Assembly (NCBI RefSeq): GCF_030915485.1
Contig: NZ_CP133266.1
Location: 2,794,001 to 2,858,000, forward strand
Source: Neobacillus sp. PS3-40
GTDB lineage: Bacteria > Bacillota > Bacilli > Bacillales > Cytobacillaceae
Direction of reading: 5' to 3'
Length of the DNA stretch: 64,000 nt
Part shown: positions 1 through 8,142 of the stretch, one piece after another
Layout: every line of letters begins with the position of its first letter
How positions within the stretch are numbered: the stretch's first letter is position 1
The notes under the pieces: generated by a model
The model's input: the letters and a program-made list of their open reading frames with translations, nothing else
Databases searched by the model: none
What the model was told of the DNA's origin: nothing
Made by a program: the position numbers and the translations under genes

Positions 1-17
1 ATGTAAATAAAAAGGTA

Positions 18-51
18 AAAAGGATAAACAATAAAAAATGTTTATCCTTTT
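18..51 (-). terminator. Rho-independent terminator
   Basis: Thirteen-bp arms AAAAGGATAAACA and TGTTTATCCTTTT enclose an 8-nt A/T loop. Read on the minus strand the hairpin directly follows the stop codon at 53-55 and runs into T-rich sequence, so it should end the two-gene minus-strand unit at 53-877. Confidence 0.75.
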
Positions 52-52
52 C

Positions 53-442
53 CTAGCTTCCCCACTTCATGGAAATGGTTAATGAGCAACAGCTAATTTG
101 AGTGTATTGATTTGCCTGTGAATGAAGGGTAAATATGACTCCTGATGGGGTATATTCGGTTGACATGGGTACTTTTAATCCAATTGATTTTATTAAACTT
201 TCTACTTTGGCTTTTTTCCCTTGCTGAGCAGCATCCATCATCATATAGGCAAATGTTGAGTCCCCTAGACGATCTAATAATAAACTGGCTTGTTCCATTA
301 AAAAACGATAAGATTTGACGGATTCTTTAAATATTTTTGTATCGACTTTTGGATATGGGGCACGTGGAAGGTCCTGCAATATTGGGAAAGTAGCGTAAGT
401 AGGCAGTGGAGGATATGTTGGATAGATCATGTATTCATACAT
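53..442 (-). CDS. Small Tyr/Pro-rich hypothetical protein
   Basis: A protein of about 129 residues that I cannot assign to a named family. The first 30 residues are rich in Tyr, Pro and Met (MYEYMIYPTYPPLP), the middle is helical with a KESVKSYRFLMEQASLLLDRLGD stretch type of composition, and the C-terminus carries a Cys pair (SCCSLT). ATG at 442 is preferred because AAGAAGG lies 7 nt upstream; the longer reading would need a TTG. It lies 75 nt downstream of another minus-strand gene with a similar Tyr/Pro-rich start, so the two are probably cotranscribed. Such short Tyr-rich proteins are often sporulation or coat associated in Bacillaceae; that role is inference only. Confidence 0.6.
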   Translation of the reverse strand: MYEYMIYPTYPPLPTYATFPILQDLPRAPYPKVDTKIFKESVKSYRFLMEQASLLLDRLGDSTFAYMMMDAAQQGKKAKVESLIKSIGLKVPMSTEYTPSGVIFTLHSQANQYTQISCCSLTISMKWGS

Positions 443-517
443 GTACAAACCTTCTTTCCAGATAACAACCTAAGTTTATAGGTGAATTCCAAGATTGGAG
501 TTTAGAGTGAGTGAACG

Positions 518-877
518 TTAAAATTCATCTTGTGATGGACTATAAGGAATACTTAGTCTGTTTTCTACTATCCTTAGTCGTTGGTTTAGTTTTTTTAGGT
601 GCCGTGTCTGCTTTTCATTTGTATTATTTAGCCTCAAAATTTCTTGATTAAGCCTGTTAATTTCTCCATTCAAACGATGAATTTCTTGATTTTGTCGGTT
701 TAATTCCTCGTTTAGTCGAGCTAGCTCTTTTCTTTGTTGATCATTCTGCCTTTCGAGAACGTCTACTCTACCTTCAATCCCCTTAGACTTTGGTTTTTGT
801 CTGTTTGGGTCATATTGTTCCGCTTGAATATCATAGGGAAAATATGATTGAGGAATATAATATGGATAAGGATTCAT
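518..877 (-). CDS. Small coiled-coil hypothetical protein
   Basis: A 119-residue protein with a Tyr/Pro-rich head (MNPYPYYIPQSYFPYD) and then a long, strongly heptad-patterned coiled coil from about residue 35 to 110, with repeated RLN/RQN units (LNEELNRQNQEIHRLNGEIN). No membrane segment or catalytic motif is visible. ATG at 877 has a good ribosome binding site (AAGGAGAG). It is the first gene of a minus-strand pair with the Tyr-rich gene at 53-442. A sequence resembling a sigma-K -10 element (CATAATTTA, about 963-971) lies upstream, which with the Tyr-rich head hints at a spore-surface protein. This is weak evidence. Confidence 0.6.
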   Translation of the reverse strand: MNPYPYYIPQSYFPYDIQAEQYDPNRQKPKSKGIEGRVDVLERQNDQQRKELARLNEELNRQNQEIHRLNGEINRLNQEILRLNNTNEKQTRHLKKLNQRLRIVENRLSIPYSPSQDEF

Positions 878-1193
878 ATGGGCTTCTCTCCTTAGAATTT
901 CTATTTGAGGGCTTTTAATCGCTGTCCCTATTTGAGGGTGATGATATTTGGGAAATTCTTTATAAATTATGTAGTTACTTTACGGAGGGGCACGGCATAA
1001 ACCCAAAGAAAGTAGTTTATAAGGAAATTCTTTAGGGTGGCTAATTCTGTTTTTTCTCTAATTTTAAATATATAATAGAAAGAAATTTGAAAATTGGTAT
1101 TTTAAAGTATAAGCAAATCTATTTATAATAAGTTCTTTTTAGAAGATAATAAGTTTGGAATTTGCTTTATATGAATAAAAAAGGGGGATTTAA
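878..1193. other. Divergent intergenic region, AT-rich
   Basis: A 316-bp gap between the minus-strand coiled-coil gene and the plus-strand flavin oxidoreductase. It should hold both promoters. On the minus strand CATAATTTA (963-971) resembles a mother-cell sigma -10. The 1080-1170 part is very AT-rich, but I cannot pick one promoter for the plus-strand gene. No ORF, repeat or hairpin of note. Confidence 0.4.
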
Positions 1194-2321
1194 ATGATGA
1201 ATCCAAAATACAGCCCATTATTCGATACATTTGTGTTTCAAAAAGGGGTAAGTTTAAAAAACCGTCTCATTATGGCACCAATGACTAATTTTTCATCAAA
1301 TCAAGATGGTACGGTGTCGGATGCAGAAGTTCGATACTATGCACGCAGATCTAAGGGAGTTAGCATGGTTGTAACCGCTTGTACATATGTAACTCCTAAT
1401 GGTAAAGGCTTTCGCGGAGAATTTGCAGGCGATCGCGATGAAATGATTCCAAGCCTAAAAAAACTTGCCTCTGCTATTAAAGCGGAGGGTGCTAAGGCTG
1501 TTTTGCAAATTTTCCATGGAGGAAGAGAGTGCCCACCGGAATTGGTACCTAATGGAGAGATTGTTAGTGCGAGTGAGGTTCCATCCGAGCGAAAAGGATC
1601 AGCCACTCCAAGAGAGTTGCAAGAAGACGAAATCCAATCAATCATCCGTGCGTTTGGTGAAACAACTCGGAGGGCCATTGAAGCAGGATATGATGGGGTT
1701 GAAATACACGGTGCAAACGGATATTTGATCCAACAGTTTTTCTCACCACATTCAAATCGAAGAGAAGACCAATGGGGGGGAACACTAGAAAAACGAATGG
1801 CTTTTCCACTCGCAATTGTGGAAGAAGTTCAAAATGTGGTAGCTAAAAATGCGAAACAACCTTTCATTATCGGATACAGATTCTCTCCAGAAGAGCCGGA
1901 GACACCAGGAATTACAATGGCAGAAACATTAAAATTAATTCATGCATTAGCTGAAACAAAATTGGATTATCTCCATGTTTCACAGATGGATTTTAAAGCA
2001 GAACCAAGAAGGGGTGTTGAGGATCAACGTTCCAGACTTGAAATCATACAGGAACAAGTGGGCAAACGTATTCCTGTTATTGGAGTTGGTTCCATTTTTA
2101 ACCCAGACGACGCTATCCAAGCATTGAAATCAAATGTTCCATTGATTGCGTTAGGTCGTGAGTTAATTATTGATCCTGATTGGGTAGAAAAAGTAGAGAA
2201 TGGCAGAGAAACGGAAATTGAAACGAAAATTGATAAAGGAGCCCAAGAACGACTTGTAGTTCCGGATCCTCTATGGCAAGCTATTATTCATTCCCCTGGT
2301 TGGTTTCCAGAAGTAGAATAA
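1194..2321 (+). CDS. Old Yellow Enzyme family NADH:flavin oxidoreductase
   Basis: A 375-residue FMN-dependent ene-reductase-type TIM barrel, the usual length for the YqiG-like branch. Visible family motifs are an N-terminal FMN-contacting segment (LIMAPMTNFSSNQDG, about residues 25-39), HGGRE near 108, the HGANGYLIQQFFSPHSNRR signature near 172 and the C-terminal phosphate-binding GVGSIFNPDDA plus ALGREL. These enzymes reduce activated C=C bonds with NAD(P)H; the physiological substrate cannot be told from sequence. Start ATG 1194 follows AAGGGGG by 6 nt; a second ATG follows directly. Monocistronic, with its own terminator at 2340. Confidence 0.9.
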   Translation: MMNPKYSPLFDTFVFQKGVSLKNRLIMAPMTNFSSNQDGTVSDAEVRYYARRSKGVSMVVTACTYVTPNGKGFRGEFAGDRDEMIPSLKKLASAIKAEGAKAVLQIFHGGRECPPELVPNGEIVSASEVPSERKGSATPRELQEDEIQSIIRAFGETTRRAIEAGYDGVEIHGANGYLIQQFFSPHSNRREDQWGGTLEKRMAFPLAIVEEVQNVVAKNAKQPFIIGYRFSPEEPETPGITMAETLKLIHALAETKLDYLHVSQMDFKAEPRRGVEDQRSRLEIIQEQVGKRIPVIGVGSIFNPDDAIQALKSNVPLIALGRELIIDPDWVEKVENGRETEIETKIDKGAQERLVVPDPLWQAIIHSPGWFPEVE

Positions 2322-2339
2322 CAGTTATAAAAATTTTTT

Positions 2340-2374
2340 GAGCGTTAAAGACGTATTGTCTTTGATGCTTTTTC
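2340..2374 (+). terminator. Rho-independent terminator
   Basis: An imperfect hairpin with AGC and AAAGAC matched against GTCTTT and GCT, followed by TTTTTCTTT, 19 bp after the flavin oxidoreductase stop. Confidence 0.6.
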
Positions 2375-2515
2375 TTTGTGTTGAATGGTCTGAGAAATCG
2401 AGAAATAGTTGAGGATATGTTATAATAACAAGGTTTTAATTCAAGACTGTTTTGTCTCCTTTTACCACCTCAATTTTCCAGTTAAGCAAACTATATATAG
2501 GGAAGGCTGATTAGT

Positions 2516-2746
2516 GTGTATCTCACAATAAAAGAAGCTGCAGAATATCTTTCATTACCACAGTCAACAATTGAAAATCTTCTGCGCCAAAAAAAGATTC
2601 GTGCCTTGTTTGACGGGGAGCAGTATCTAATTTACAAGGAACAATTTGATACCCACCTAAAGCAAGTAGAAAAGTATAAACATGTTGTAGAGGAATACTT
2701 AAACGAACCGATACCAGACGATTTGGATGTAAAAGATGAAGATTAA
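2516..2746 (+). CDS. Excisionase-type helix-turn-helix DNA-binding protein
   Basis: A 76-residue protein. Its first 50 residues form a MerR/excisionase-type winged HTH (YLTIKEAAEYLSLPQSTIENLLRQKKIRALFD); an acidic tail (EPIPDDLDVKDED) follows. Proteins of this type are small DNA-binding adaptors found outside mobile elements as well as in them, and no integrase is nearby. Start GTG 2516 is preceded by GGGAAGG. The DUF488 gene begins 17 bp downstream, so the two may be cotranscribed. The target is unknown. Confidence 0.75.
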   Translation: MYLTIKEAAEYLSLPQSTIENLLRQKKIRALFDGEQYLIYKEQFDTHLKQVEKYKHVVEEYLNEPIPDDLDVKDED

Positions 2747-2763
2747 TAAATGAGGCGATCGTC

Positions 2764-3132
2764 ATGACAGACTTATTTTTAAAAAGAATATATGAACCGT
2801 ATGACGAAACGGACGGATATCGCATTTTAGTGGATAGGCTTTGGCCGAGAGGGATTTCAAAAGACGATGCGAGATTAACGTTTTGGCTTAAGGATGTTGC
2901 TCCGAGCAGTGAGCTTAGAAAATGGTTTTGTCATAAACCTGAATTGTTTGCTGAATTTCGACAACATTACTTGGAAGAACTCAAGTCTCAAAATCTAGAG
3001 CAAATAATGGAACTGGCGAAAAAAGATCGAGTTACACTATTATATGGCGCGAAGGATCCTGTTTATAACCATGCCATTGTTTTACACGAAGAATTGGTTC
3101 GAAGGTTAGCAATGGAAAAATCGGCCGAATAG
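2764..3132 (+). CDS. DUF488 family protein (YeaO-like)
   Basis: A 122-residue protein with the DUF488/YeaO signature: an N-terminal RIYEP..ETDGYRILVDRLWPRGISK segment, the LTFWLKDVAPSSELRKWF motif and a C-terminal VTLLYGAKDPVYNHAIVL strand-helix. Family members are small cytosolic proteins of unknown biochemical function. ATG 2764 fits the family N-terminus; a GAGG-type site precedes it. The stop codon lies inside the stem of the terminator at 3121-3147. Confidence 0.85.
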   Translation: MTDLFLKRIYEPYDETDGYRILVDRLWPRGISKDDARLTFWLKDVAPSSELRKWFCHKPELFAEFRQHYLEELKSQNLEQIMELAKKDRVTLLYGAKDPVYNHAIVLHEELVRRLAMEKSAE

Positions 3133-3147
3133 CTTTAGGCCGATTTT
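3121..3147 (+). terminator. Rho-independent terminator overlapping a stop codon
   Basis: TCGGCC and GGCCGA arms with a 10-nt loop containing the TAG stop of the DUF488 gene, followed by TTTTT. Confidence 0.8.
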
Positions 3148-3154
3148 TCTTAAC

Positions 3155-3219
3155 TAAGCAGAAGTGCAACTACGCCTAATCATCGCCCTTAGGGGCTCGC
3201 CAATCGGCGAGTTTTCTTT
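3155..3219 (+). repeat. Dispersed terminator-like repeat, copy 1
   Basis: A shortened copy. It lacks the upstream AATTTAT hairpin but has the GTGCAACTACG box, the ATCGCCCTTAGGGGCTCGCC block and the terminal CTCGCC-AATC-GGCGAG hairpin followed by TTTTCTTT. It sits between convergent genes. Confidence 0.8.
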
Positions 3220-3865
3220 AAATAACAAATAAAAATATACTAAAGAAATGGGCAAGACTTCCTAACAAAATGAAGATATGGAAGATCTCATGGAACCCCA
3301 TATATTTTGATTTTAAAAATGTAGGTTTTGTCCAGTAAATTACCCCACCAATTGTATAAAAAAGGCCCCCAAGTAATAAAAGGTAGACTCCCATGGCGTT
3401 GATTGAACCGAAAAGTGGTGAAACGACGAACATAATCATCCAGCCCATTGCGAGGTAGATCGTGGTTGAAAGCCACCGTGGGCAATTAAACCAAATCAAT
3501 TTAAAAAGAACACCACAGATAGTAATAACCGTAACGATTGAAAATAAAACCCACCCTGTAACACCTTTCAAACTGATAAGGCAATAAGGAGTATAGGTTC
3601 CAGCAATCAAGATGAAAATCATCGAGTGATCGAGGCGTCTAAGAAATGCGATAACCTTCTCTTTCGCCATAACCATATGATAGGTTGCGGATGCAGAATA
3701 TAGAAGGATCAAACTAATACCGAAAATCATTACGGCTGAAAGGGCAAGTGTTGAATGTGTAGTAGATGAAGCCTTAATGACCATCGCCAGTAATCCAACA
3801 AAAGACAAAATAGCTCCAGCTAAATGTGTTAACCCATTAATGGGCTCGCGAATATAATTAGTCAA
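3218..3865 (-). CDS. Hemolysin III / PAQR-type membrane protein
   Basis: A 215-residue integral membrane protein of the hemolysin III (TrhA, YqfA/YplQ) family with seven predicted membrane segments. Family residues visible are the N-terminal EPINGLTHLAGAILS helix, ILLYSASATYHM, the RLDHSMIFILIAGTYTPYCL motif and the C-terminal FHEIFHIFILLGSLAHFFS, whose His residues are expected metal ligands along with an acidic residue in the core. Bacterial members are linked to membrane lipid homeostasis; the haemolytic activity reported for the founding member need not apply. Monocistronic. The stop codon abuts a dispersed repeat that could serve as its terminator in the opposite direction. Confidence 0.9.
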   Translation of the reverse strand: MTNYIREPINGLTHLAGAILSFVGLLAMVIKASSTTHSTLALSAVMIFGISLILLYSASATYHMVMAKEKVIAFLRRLDHSMIFILIAGTYTPYCLISLKGVTGWVLFSIVTVITICGVLFKLIWFNCPRWLSTTIYLAMGWMIMFVVSPLFGSINAMGVYLLLLGGLFYTIGGVIYWTKPTFLKSKYMGFHEIFHIFILLGSLAHFFSIFLFVI

Positions 3866-4004
3866 AAAAATTCCTCCTATTTCAACAAGTGGTTTTTAAT
3901 ACTACATATAATCATACTAATAAAACACGAACTAGTCAATATTTACTGACACCTTTTCATTCAGTATAATAGAGCATATATTATAGGAAGATCGAGGTCA
4001 AATA

Positions 4005-4586
4005 ATGGAAAAAGTAAATCAGATTATCGAAGCACTTGGACTAGAAAATAAGTTGTCTTTGGAGGAAATCCCAGCTATTGATTTGTATATGGACCAGGTT
4101 ATCCAATTATTTGAGAATAAATTTACTGACTTGAAAAGAAATGAAGATGAAAAAGTTCTGACTAAAACAATGATTAATAATTATGCAAAAGGAAAGTTAC
4201 TATTTCCTATAAAAAATAAAAAATATTCAAAAGAACATCTTATTCTCATTAGCCTCATTTACCAGTTAAAAGGAGCACTTTCCATCAATGACATAAAGGC
4301 AACACTAGAGGGAGTTAACGAAAAAGTTGTCATAGGTGATTATCAATTAGATCCTTTTTACACTAGCTATCTAAATCTTACTACTAAAAATATGGAAAAT
4401 TTTAAAGAAGATGTTCAAAAGAGAGAAAAAGATGTGAACGAAGAAATAAAGGGGATGGATGATCCTCATTCAGAGAAGGTACTTCTGATTGCTTCACTTG
4501 TCCATATCAGCAATTTATATAGAAGGGTTGCGGAAAAACTTGTGGATGAAATAATTGAAGAAAAGCCGGTTAAAGGCCATAAATAA
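4005..4586 (+). CDS. DUF1836 domain-containing protein
   Basis: A 193-residue protein matching the DUF1836 pattern: an HTH-like N-terminal domain with DLYMDQVIQLFENKF, the TKTMINNYAKGKLL segment, and KKYSKEHLILISLIYQLKGALSINDI. The fold resembles MerR-like DNA-binding modules, and members are presumed regulators. ATG 4005 is preceded by GAGGTC. The galactose mutarotase gene starts 113 bp downstream with its own strong site. No terminator is obvious between them, so readthrough is possible. Confidence 0.8.
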   Translation: MEKVNQIIEALGLENKLSLEEIPAIDLYMDQVIQLFENKFTDLKRNEDEKVLTKTMINNYAKGKLLFPIKNKKYSKEHLILISLIYQLKGALSINDIKATLEGVNEKVVIGDYQLDPFYTSYLNLTTKNMENFKEDVQKREKDVNEEIKGMDDPHSEKVLLIASLVHISNLYRRVAEKLVDEIIEEKPVKGHK

Positions 4587-4699
4587 AAAGGTTCTTGGTC
4601 TTTGAAAAAAAGGATAAGAATTAAACTACCAGTCCAAAATTGATCTAATTCAGCAGTTTAAAGAAAAATGAAGAATGAACATCTTGAGGAGGTACCATA

Positions 4700-5737
4700 A
4701 TGAAGATCGTGAAGGCACCATTTGATCATAAAAATGTCTATGAATATACGTTAATTAATGACTTTGGGGTAGAAGTTAGTTGTTTAAATTATGGTTGCAT
4801 TATAACCAAAATACTTACACCAGATAACTTTGGAAATCTTGAAAATATTGTTCTTCGCTTTGAAAGTATGGGAGAGTATGAGCAAAATCCGCCATTTTTG
4901 GGTGCTGTAATCGGACGTGTTGCCGGAAGAATTAAGGGTGCAGAATTTGAACTCGATGGCAAAGCCTATCAATTAGAAAAGAACGAGGGTGAAAATCATC
5001 TTCATGGTGGCAATAAAGGGTTTAATACAGTTCTTTGGGATGCAGAATTGATCGAAGGTGGAAGTGAAATCGGTGTTCGTTTTTCTTATACTAGCCCTGA
5101 TGGAGAAGAGGGATATCCAGGGGTGGTTTCTGTCCATGTGAACTATCTATTATCCAATAATAATGAGCTTTTGATTAAATATGAAGCAGTTACGGATCAA
5201 AAAACGTTATTAAATCTAACCAACCATACATATTTTAATTTAAGTGGCAATGCAAAGCGAGATGTATTGGAGCATTCCTTAACACTAGATAGTAATCAAT
5301 TTCTTGAGTTAAATGAACAATTATTGCCGACTGGTGTTAAGTTAGATGCTGTGAATACTGTTTTTGATTTTCAAAATGGCAGGTTAATTAAGGATGGAAC
5401 CGTATCAAATCATCCCCAAAACCAATTAGTAGGCAAAGGGTATGACCATCCGTTTCTTTTGAACAGCCATCATACTGGTGAAATAGTGTTATCAGATGAA
5501 GTAAGTGGCCGAAAACTAATCGTTGAAACAGATCAACCGAGTGTTGTACTTTATACTGGGAACAGTTTAACGGAAGATGTAACCGTGAATGGCCGCAAGT
5601 GTAAAAAACATTTAGGACTATGTTTAGAAACACAAGGTCTGCCTGATGCGATCCATCATCCATCCTTTCCAACAATCATTTTAGATAAAGGTGAGACCTA
5701 TTCAGCCATAACAAAATATACATTCATCACGGAATAA
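4700..5737 (+). CDS. galM: Galactose mutarotase (aldose 1-epimerase)
   Basis: A 345-residue enzyme of the usual GalM length. It interconverts alpha and beta anomers of aldoses in the cytosol. Catalytic motifs are intact: ENHLHGGNKGFN around residues 96-107, the NLTNHTYFNLSG block containing the catalytic His around 175, and the catalytic Glu in LCLETQGLPDAIHHP near 310. Start ATG 4700 follows GAGGAGGT by 6 nt. No other Leloir-pathway gene is adjacent, so it is a stand-alone copy. Confidence 0.93.
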   Translation: MKIVKAPFDHKNVYEYTLINDFGVEVSCLNYGCIITKILTPDNFGNLENIVLRFESMGEYEQNPPFLGAVIGRVAGRIKGAEFELDGKAYQLEKNEGENHLHGGNKGFNTVLWDAELIEGGSEIGVRFSYTSPDGEEGYPGVVSVHVNYLLSNNNELLIKYEAVTDQKTLLNLTNHTYFNLSGNAKRDVLEHSLTLDSNQFLELNEQLLPTGVKLDAVNTVFDFQNGRLIKDGTVSNHPQNQLVGKGYDHPFLLNSHHTGEIVLSDEVSGRKLIVETDQPSVVLYTGNSLTEDVTVNGRKCKKHLGLCLETQGLPDAIHHPSFPTIILDKGETYSAITKYTFITE

Positions 5738-5746
5738 TATTTTTTT

Positions 5747-5857
5747 AGCTAATAGGAAAGTATAAACTTTTTTCAAAGTTTATACTTTCCTATGTCGCAT
5801 AAGTGCAACTAGGCTATCGCCGGCGACTTAAGGCTTGTAGCTAGCCAAGTTTTCTTT
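5747..5857 (+). repeat. Dispersed terminator-like repeat, copy 2 (subfamily B)
   Basis: Begins with a 19-bp perfect inverted repeat (arms 5752-5770 and 5775-5793, GGAAAGTATAAACTTT type). Then come GCATAAGTGCAACTAGG and a B-type block ATCGCCGGCGACTTAAGGCTT, and it ends CTAGCCAAGTTTTCTTT. It carries the same central box as the A-type copies but a different hairpin and terminal block. Confidence 0.8.
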
Positions 5858-5867
5858 AAACACTAAG

Positions 5868-5896
5868 CACCTGCTATCGATAGCAGGTGTTTTTTT
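5868..5896 (+). terminator. Rho-independent terminator
   Basis: A perfect palindrome CACCTGCTA-TCGA-TAGCAGGTG followed by seven T residues, directly after repeat copy 2; it ends transcription from galM. Confidence 0.8.
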
Positions 5897-6002
5897 GATG
5901 AATATTTTGTGAACAGTAAAGGCATTTGATAGGTGTAAAGAACTAATTGGTAAATAAGTAGAATAGGATAACTATGTAATTCTGAGTTGGAGGAGAGTGT
6001 TT

Positions 6003-6869
6003 ATGAGGAAACCGATAGGACTTCTTGTATTACTGATCATTGCTTTATCCCTTATTGCGGCGGGGTATGGTGCCTTTTCGAATCAAGGAAATGGGCAATG
6101 TGAATTCAAGTCCATATATGGAGAGACCATCACAATATATGGAAAAGGTTTATATAAAAATGACTCAGTAGCAATGGCCTCCCAAGCAATTGCACAGGAT
6201 TATGTTACCTTGTTTATGGCAATTCCATTATTATTAGCATCATTTTATTTATCTAAAAAAGGGCTTTTAAAGGGCAAGTTACTCCTTACAGGAACGTTAG
6301 GCTATTTTTTATACACATATACCTCATACTCCTTTCTCTCAATGTATAACTCTATGTTCCTTATTTATATCATGCTTATGTCCGCGAGCTTCTTTGCATT
6401 TCTAATAGCCTTCAAGTCATTCGACCTTCCCAATTTATATTTGTATTTTGATAAAAAGCTACCGGTTACATTTATTGGTGGGTTCTTATTGTTTGTTTCA
6501 TTTCTTTTCGGAATGATGTGGATTGGAAAGATAATCCCTACTCTTACTCAAAATGTGCCTCCTGTTGGTATTGATCATTATACGACATTAGTAATTCAGG
6601 CAATGGACCTTGGCTTTGTAATCCCAGCAGGGATCTGGGCAGGGATTTTATTTTTAAAAAGAAGGCCACTTGGCTACTTACTTGGATCCGTATTAATCGT
6701 CAAATTTATTACATTGTTAACTGCTCTTACAGCTATGATCATTAGGCAAATGGTTGCTGGTATTCAGGTGGGTTTTTCAGAAATTTTTATTGTTGTTCTT
6801 ATCAATCTACTGGTTATCTATTGTTTAGTTTTAATTATGAAAAATAGTAAAGAGCCGGAAAGGAGGTAG
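6003..6869 (+). CDS. Multi-pass membrane protein of unknown function
   Basis: A 288-residue hydrophobic protein with about eight membrane segments. The N-terminal segment is signal-like (GLLVLLIIALSLIAAGYGAF) and is followed by an extracytoplasmic stretch of about 40 residues that includes a single Cys (GNGQCEF). I do not recognise the family. ATG 6003 is chosen over GTG 5997 because the GGAGGAG site (5989-5995) would abut the GTG. Its last codons (AGG AGG TAG) form the ribosome binding site of the flavodoxin gene, so the two are translationally linked and probably act together. Confidence 0.7.
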   Translation: MRKPIGLLVLLIIALSLIAAGYGAFSNQGNGQCEFKSIYGETITIYGKGLYKNDSVAMASQAIAQDYVTLFMAIPLLLASFYLSKKGLLKGKLLLTGTLGYFLYTYTSYSFLSMYNSMFLIYIMLMSASFFAFLIAFKSFDLPNLYLYFDKKLPVTFIGGFLLFVSFLFGMMWIGKIIPTLTQNVPPVGIDHYTTLVIQAMDLGFVIPAGIWAGILFLKRRPLGYLLGSVLIVKFITLLTALTAMIIRQMVAGIQVGFSEIFIVVLINLLVIYCLVLIMKNSKEPERR

Positions 6870-6875
6870 GTGCAA

Positions 6876-7355
6876 GTGAAAACAGTTATTCTCTATGCTA
6901 CTAAGTATGGAAGTGTTGAACATGCAGTAGAAATCTTAGAATCAAAGCTCGTGGGGAAAGTTCAGCACTTAAATATAATGAAGGAAGATGTCCCAACACT
7001 TATTGATTACGATCAAGTGATTATCGGTGGATCCATCTACGTTGGAAAGATCCAAAGAAAGCTTTCAAAGTTTGTTACTAAAAATTTACCATTATTGTTA
7101 ACGAAACGCATCGGGCTTTTTATATGCGCTGGGGAAAAATTACAGGAGGTAAGGGAAAAAGAACTTGTCGATGCCTTCCCTAATGACCTTTTTAACCATG
7201 CGATTTGCAAAGATATTTTTGGTTATGAAATTCATTACGAAAAGCTTAACTTTTTGGAAAAAAAGATGGTGGGGGCAGTGTTAGGACTTAAAGAGGGTTG
7301 CTCTGAACTTTCTGAGGAGAAAATTACGGATTTCGCTAAAATAATGTCCAGTTGA
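6876..7355 (+). CDS. Flavodoxin-domain protein (HemG-like)
   Basis: A protein of about 159 residues with a flavodoxin fold. The FMN phosphate loop is ILYATKYGSVEHAV at the N-terminus, YDQVIIGGSIYVGKIQRKL follows near residue 50, and a core IGLFICAGEK strand near 90. The pattern is close to menaquinone-linked protoporphyrinogen oxidase HemG and related flavodoxins, although nothing here ties it to haem synthesis. GTG 6876 is preferred to GTG 6870 since AGGAGGT (6861-6867) then has 8-nt spacing. It is coupled to the upstream membrane protein gene. Confidence 0.78.
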   Translation: MKTVILYATKYGSVEHAVEILESKLVGKVQHLNIMKEDVPTLIDYDQVIIGGSIYVGKIQRKLSKFVTKNLPLLLTKRIGLFICAGEKLQEVREKELVDAFPNDLFNHAICKDIFGYEIHYEKLNFLEKKMVGAVLGLKEGCSELSEEKITDFAKIMSS

Positions 7356-7432
7356 GGATTTACTAGTGCACTTACGGTACATATTTTTTAGTAACAAGAA
7401 AACACTAAACGTATGTTCTGGAGGTGCTAATT

Positions 7433-7747
7433 ATGGAGACAAAAAATTTTGAACAGATCTACAATCAATATAAACAGCAAAGTGAACAACAGGCTCAAAT
7501 TGAGGCAACTGATGCGGATACTGGCGGGAAAGAAGAGTTTGTAGCTGTCAGAAAAAATAATGATGGTGATATTATTGCGTTTAAAACAAATACGGGGCGG
7601 GAATTGGACTACATTTCTGCGTTAGATGAAGCCAAAGCAGGAAACATCGCCCATATCGATGTCTTTCATAAGTATGGAAGAGATATTATAAGAAGTGAAC
7701 CCGATGGAATAAAGGAAAACAATTTGGATCGGTTGCCAGGGTTTTGA
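7433..7747 (+). CDS. DUF3892 domain-containing protein
   Basis: A 104-residue acidic protein. The DUF3892 core is FVAVRKNNDGDIIAFKTNTGRELDYISALDEAKAGNIAHIDVFHKYGRDIIRSEPDG, given here as successive segments from residue 35 to 95; it has two short beta-rich repeats and no catalytic motif. Function unknown. ATG 7433 has GGAGGT 7 nt upstream; the GTG at 7424 overlaps that site. Terminated by the hairpin at 7751. Confidence 0.8.
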   Translation: METKNFEQIYNQYKQQSEQQAQIEATDADTGGKEEFVAVRKNNDGDIIAFKTNTGRELDYISALDEAKAGNIAHIDVFHKYGRDIIRSEPDGIKENNLDRLPGF

Positions 7748-7750
7748 AAT

Positions 7751-7788
7751 AATGCTGAGTGGGTGAAAATGCCTGCTCAGCATTTTTA
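7751..7788 (+). terminator. Rho-independent terminator
   Basis: AATGCTGAG and CTCAGCATT arms with a T-run (TTTTTAG), 4 bp after the DUF3892 stop. Confidence 0.75.
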
Positions 7789-7886
7789 GTTAAGCAGAAT
7801 TTGTATCCATAAATTCTGCTAGCGCATAAGTGCAACTATGCCTCTGCCATCGCCCTTAGAGGCTCGCCGATCGGTGAGTTTTCTTT
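7789..7886 (+). repeat. Dispersed terminator-like repeat, copy 3
   Basis: A full-length A-type copy: AGCAGAATTTGTATCC hairpin, CGCATAAGTGCAACTATG box, ATCGCCCTTAGAGGCTCGCC block and terminal hairpin followed by TTTTCTTT. Directly followed by copy 4 in the same direction. Confidence 0.85.
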
Positions 7887-7985
7887 AGCTAATCAGAATT
7901 TATTTTCATAAATTCTGCTAGCGCATAAGTGCAACTTCGCCTCTGTCATCGCCCTTAGGGGCTCGCCAATCGACGAGTTTTCTTT
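7887..7985 (+). repeat. Dispersed terminator-like repeat, copy 4
   Basis: A full-length A-type copy in direct tandem with copy 3. One terminal stem position differs (CTCGCC-AATC-GACGAG), which weakens the last hairpin. Confidence 0.85.
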
Positions 7986-7994
7986 ACTATAGAC

Positions 7995-8008
7995 TGTAAG
8001 CGCTTTAA
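7995..8008 (+). promoter_or_regulatory. cre-like site
   Basis: TGTAAGCGCTTTAA matches the catabolite-response consensus TGWAARCGYTWNCW at 13 of 14 positions. It lies 135 bp upstream of the DUF3147 pair, so CcpA control of that pair is possible; inference only. Confidence 0.45.
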
Positions 8009-8142
8009 AAACCTTAAAGAAATGTTCACAAGCATTTTTGATAATTTGCGGTAAAATGTAGATATCAACATAATGTGAATTAATTCACATACTGTATTTA
8101 TCATAAAAATGGTACTTAGTATAAAAAAGGAAGCGAAACGTA

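Noticed and set aside
5997-6002. GTG start for the membrane protein at 6003
   Set aside because: It would directly abut the GGAGGAG ribosome binding site; ATG 6003 has normal spacing.
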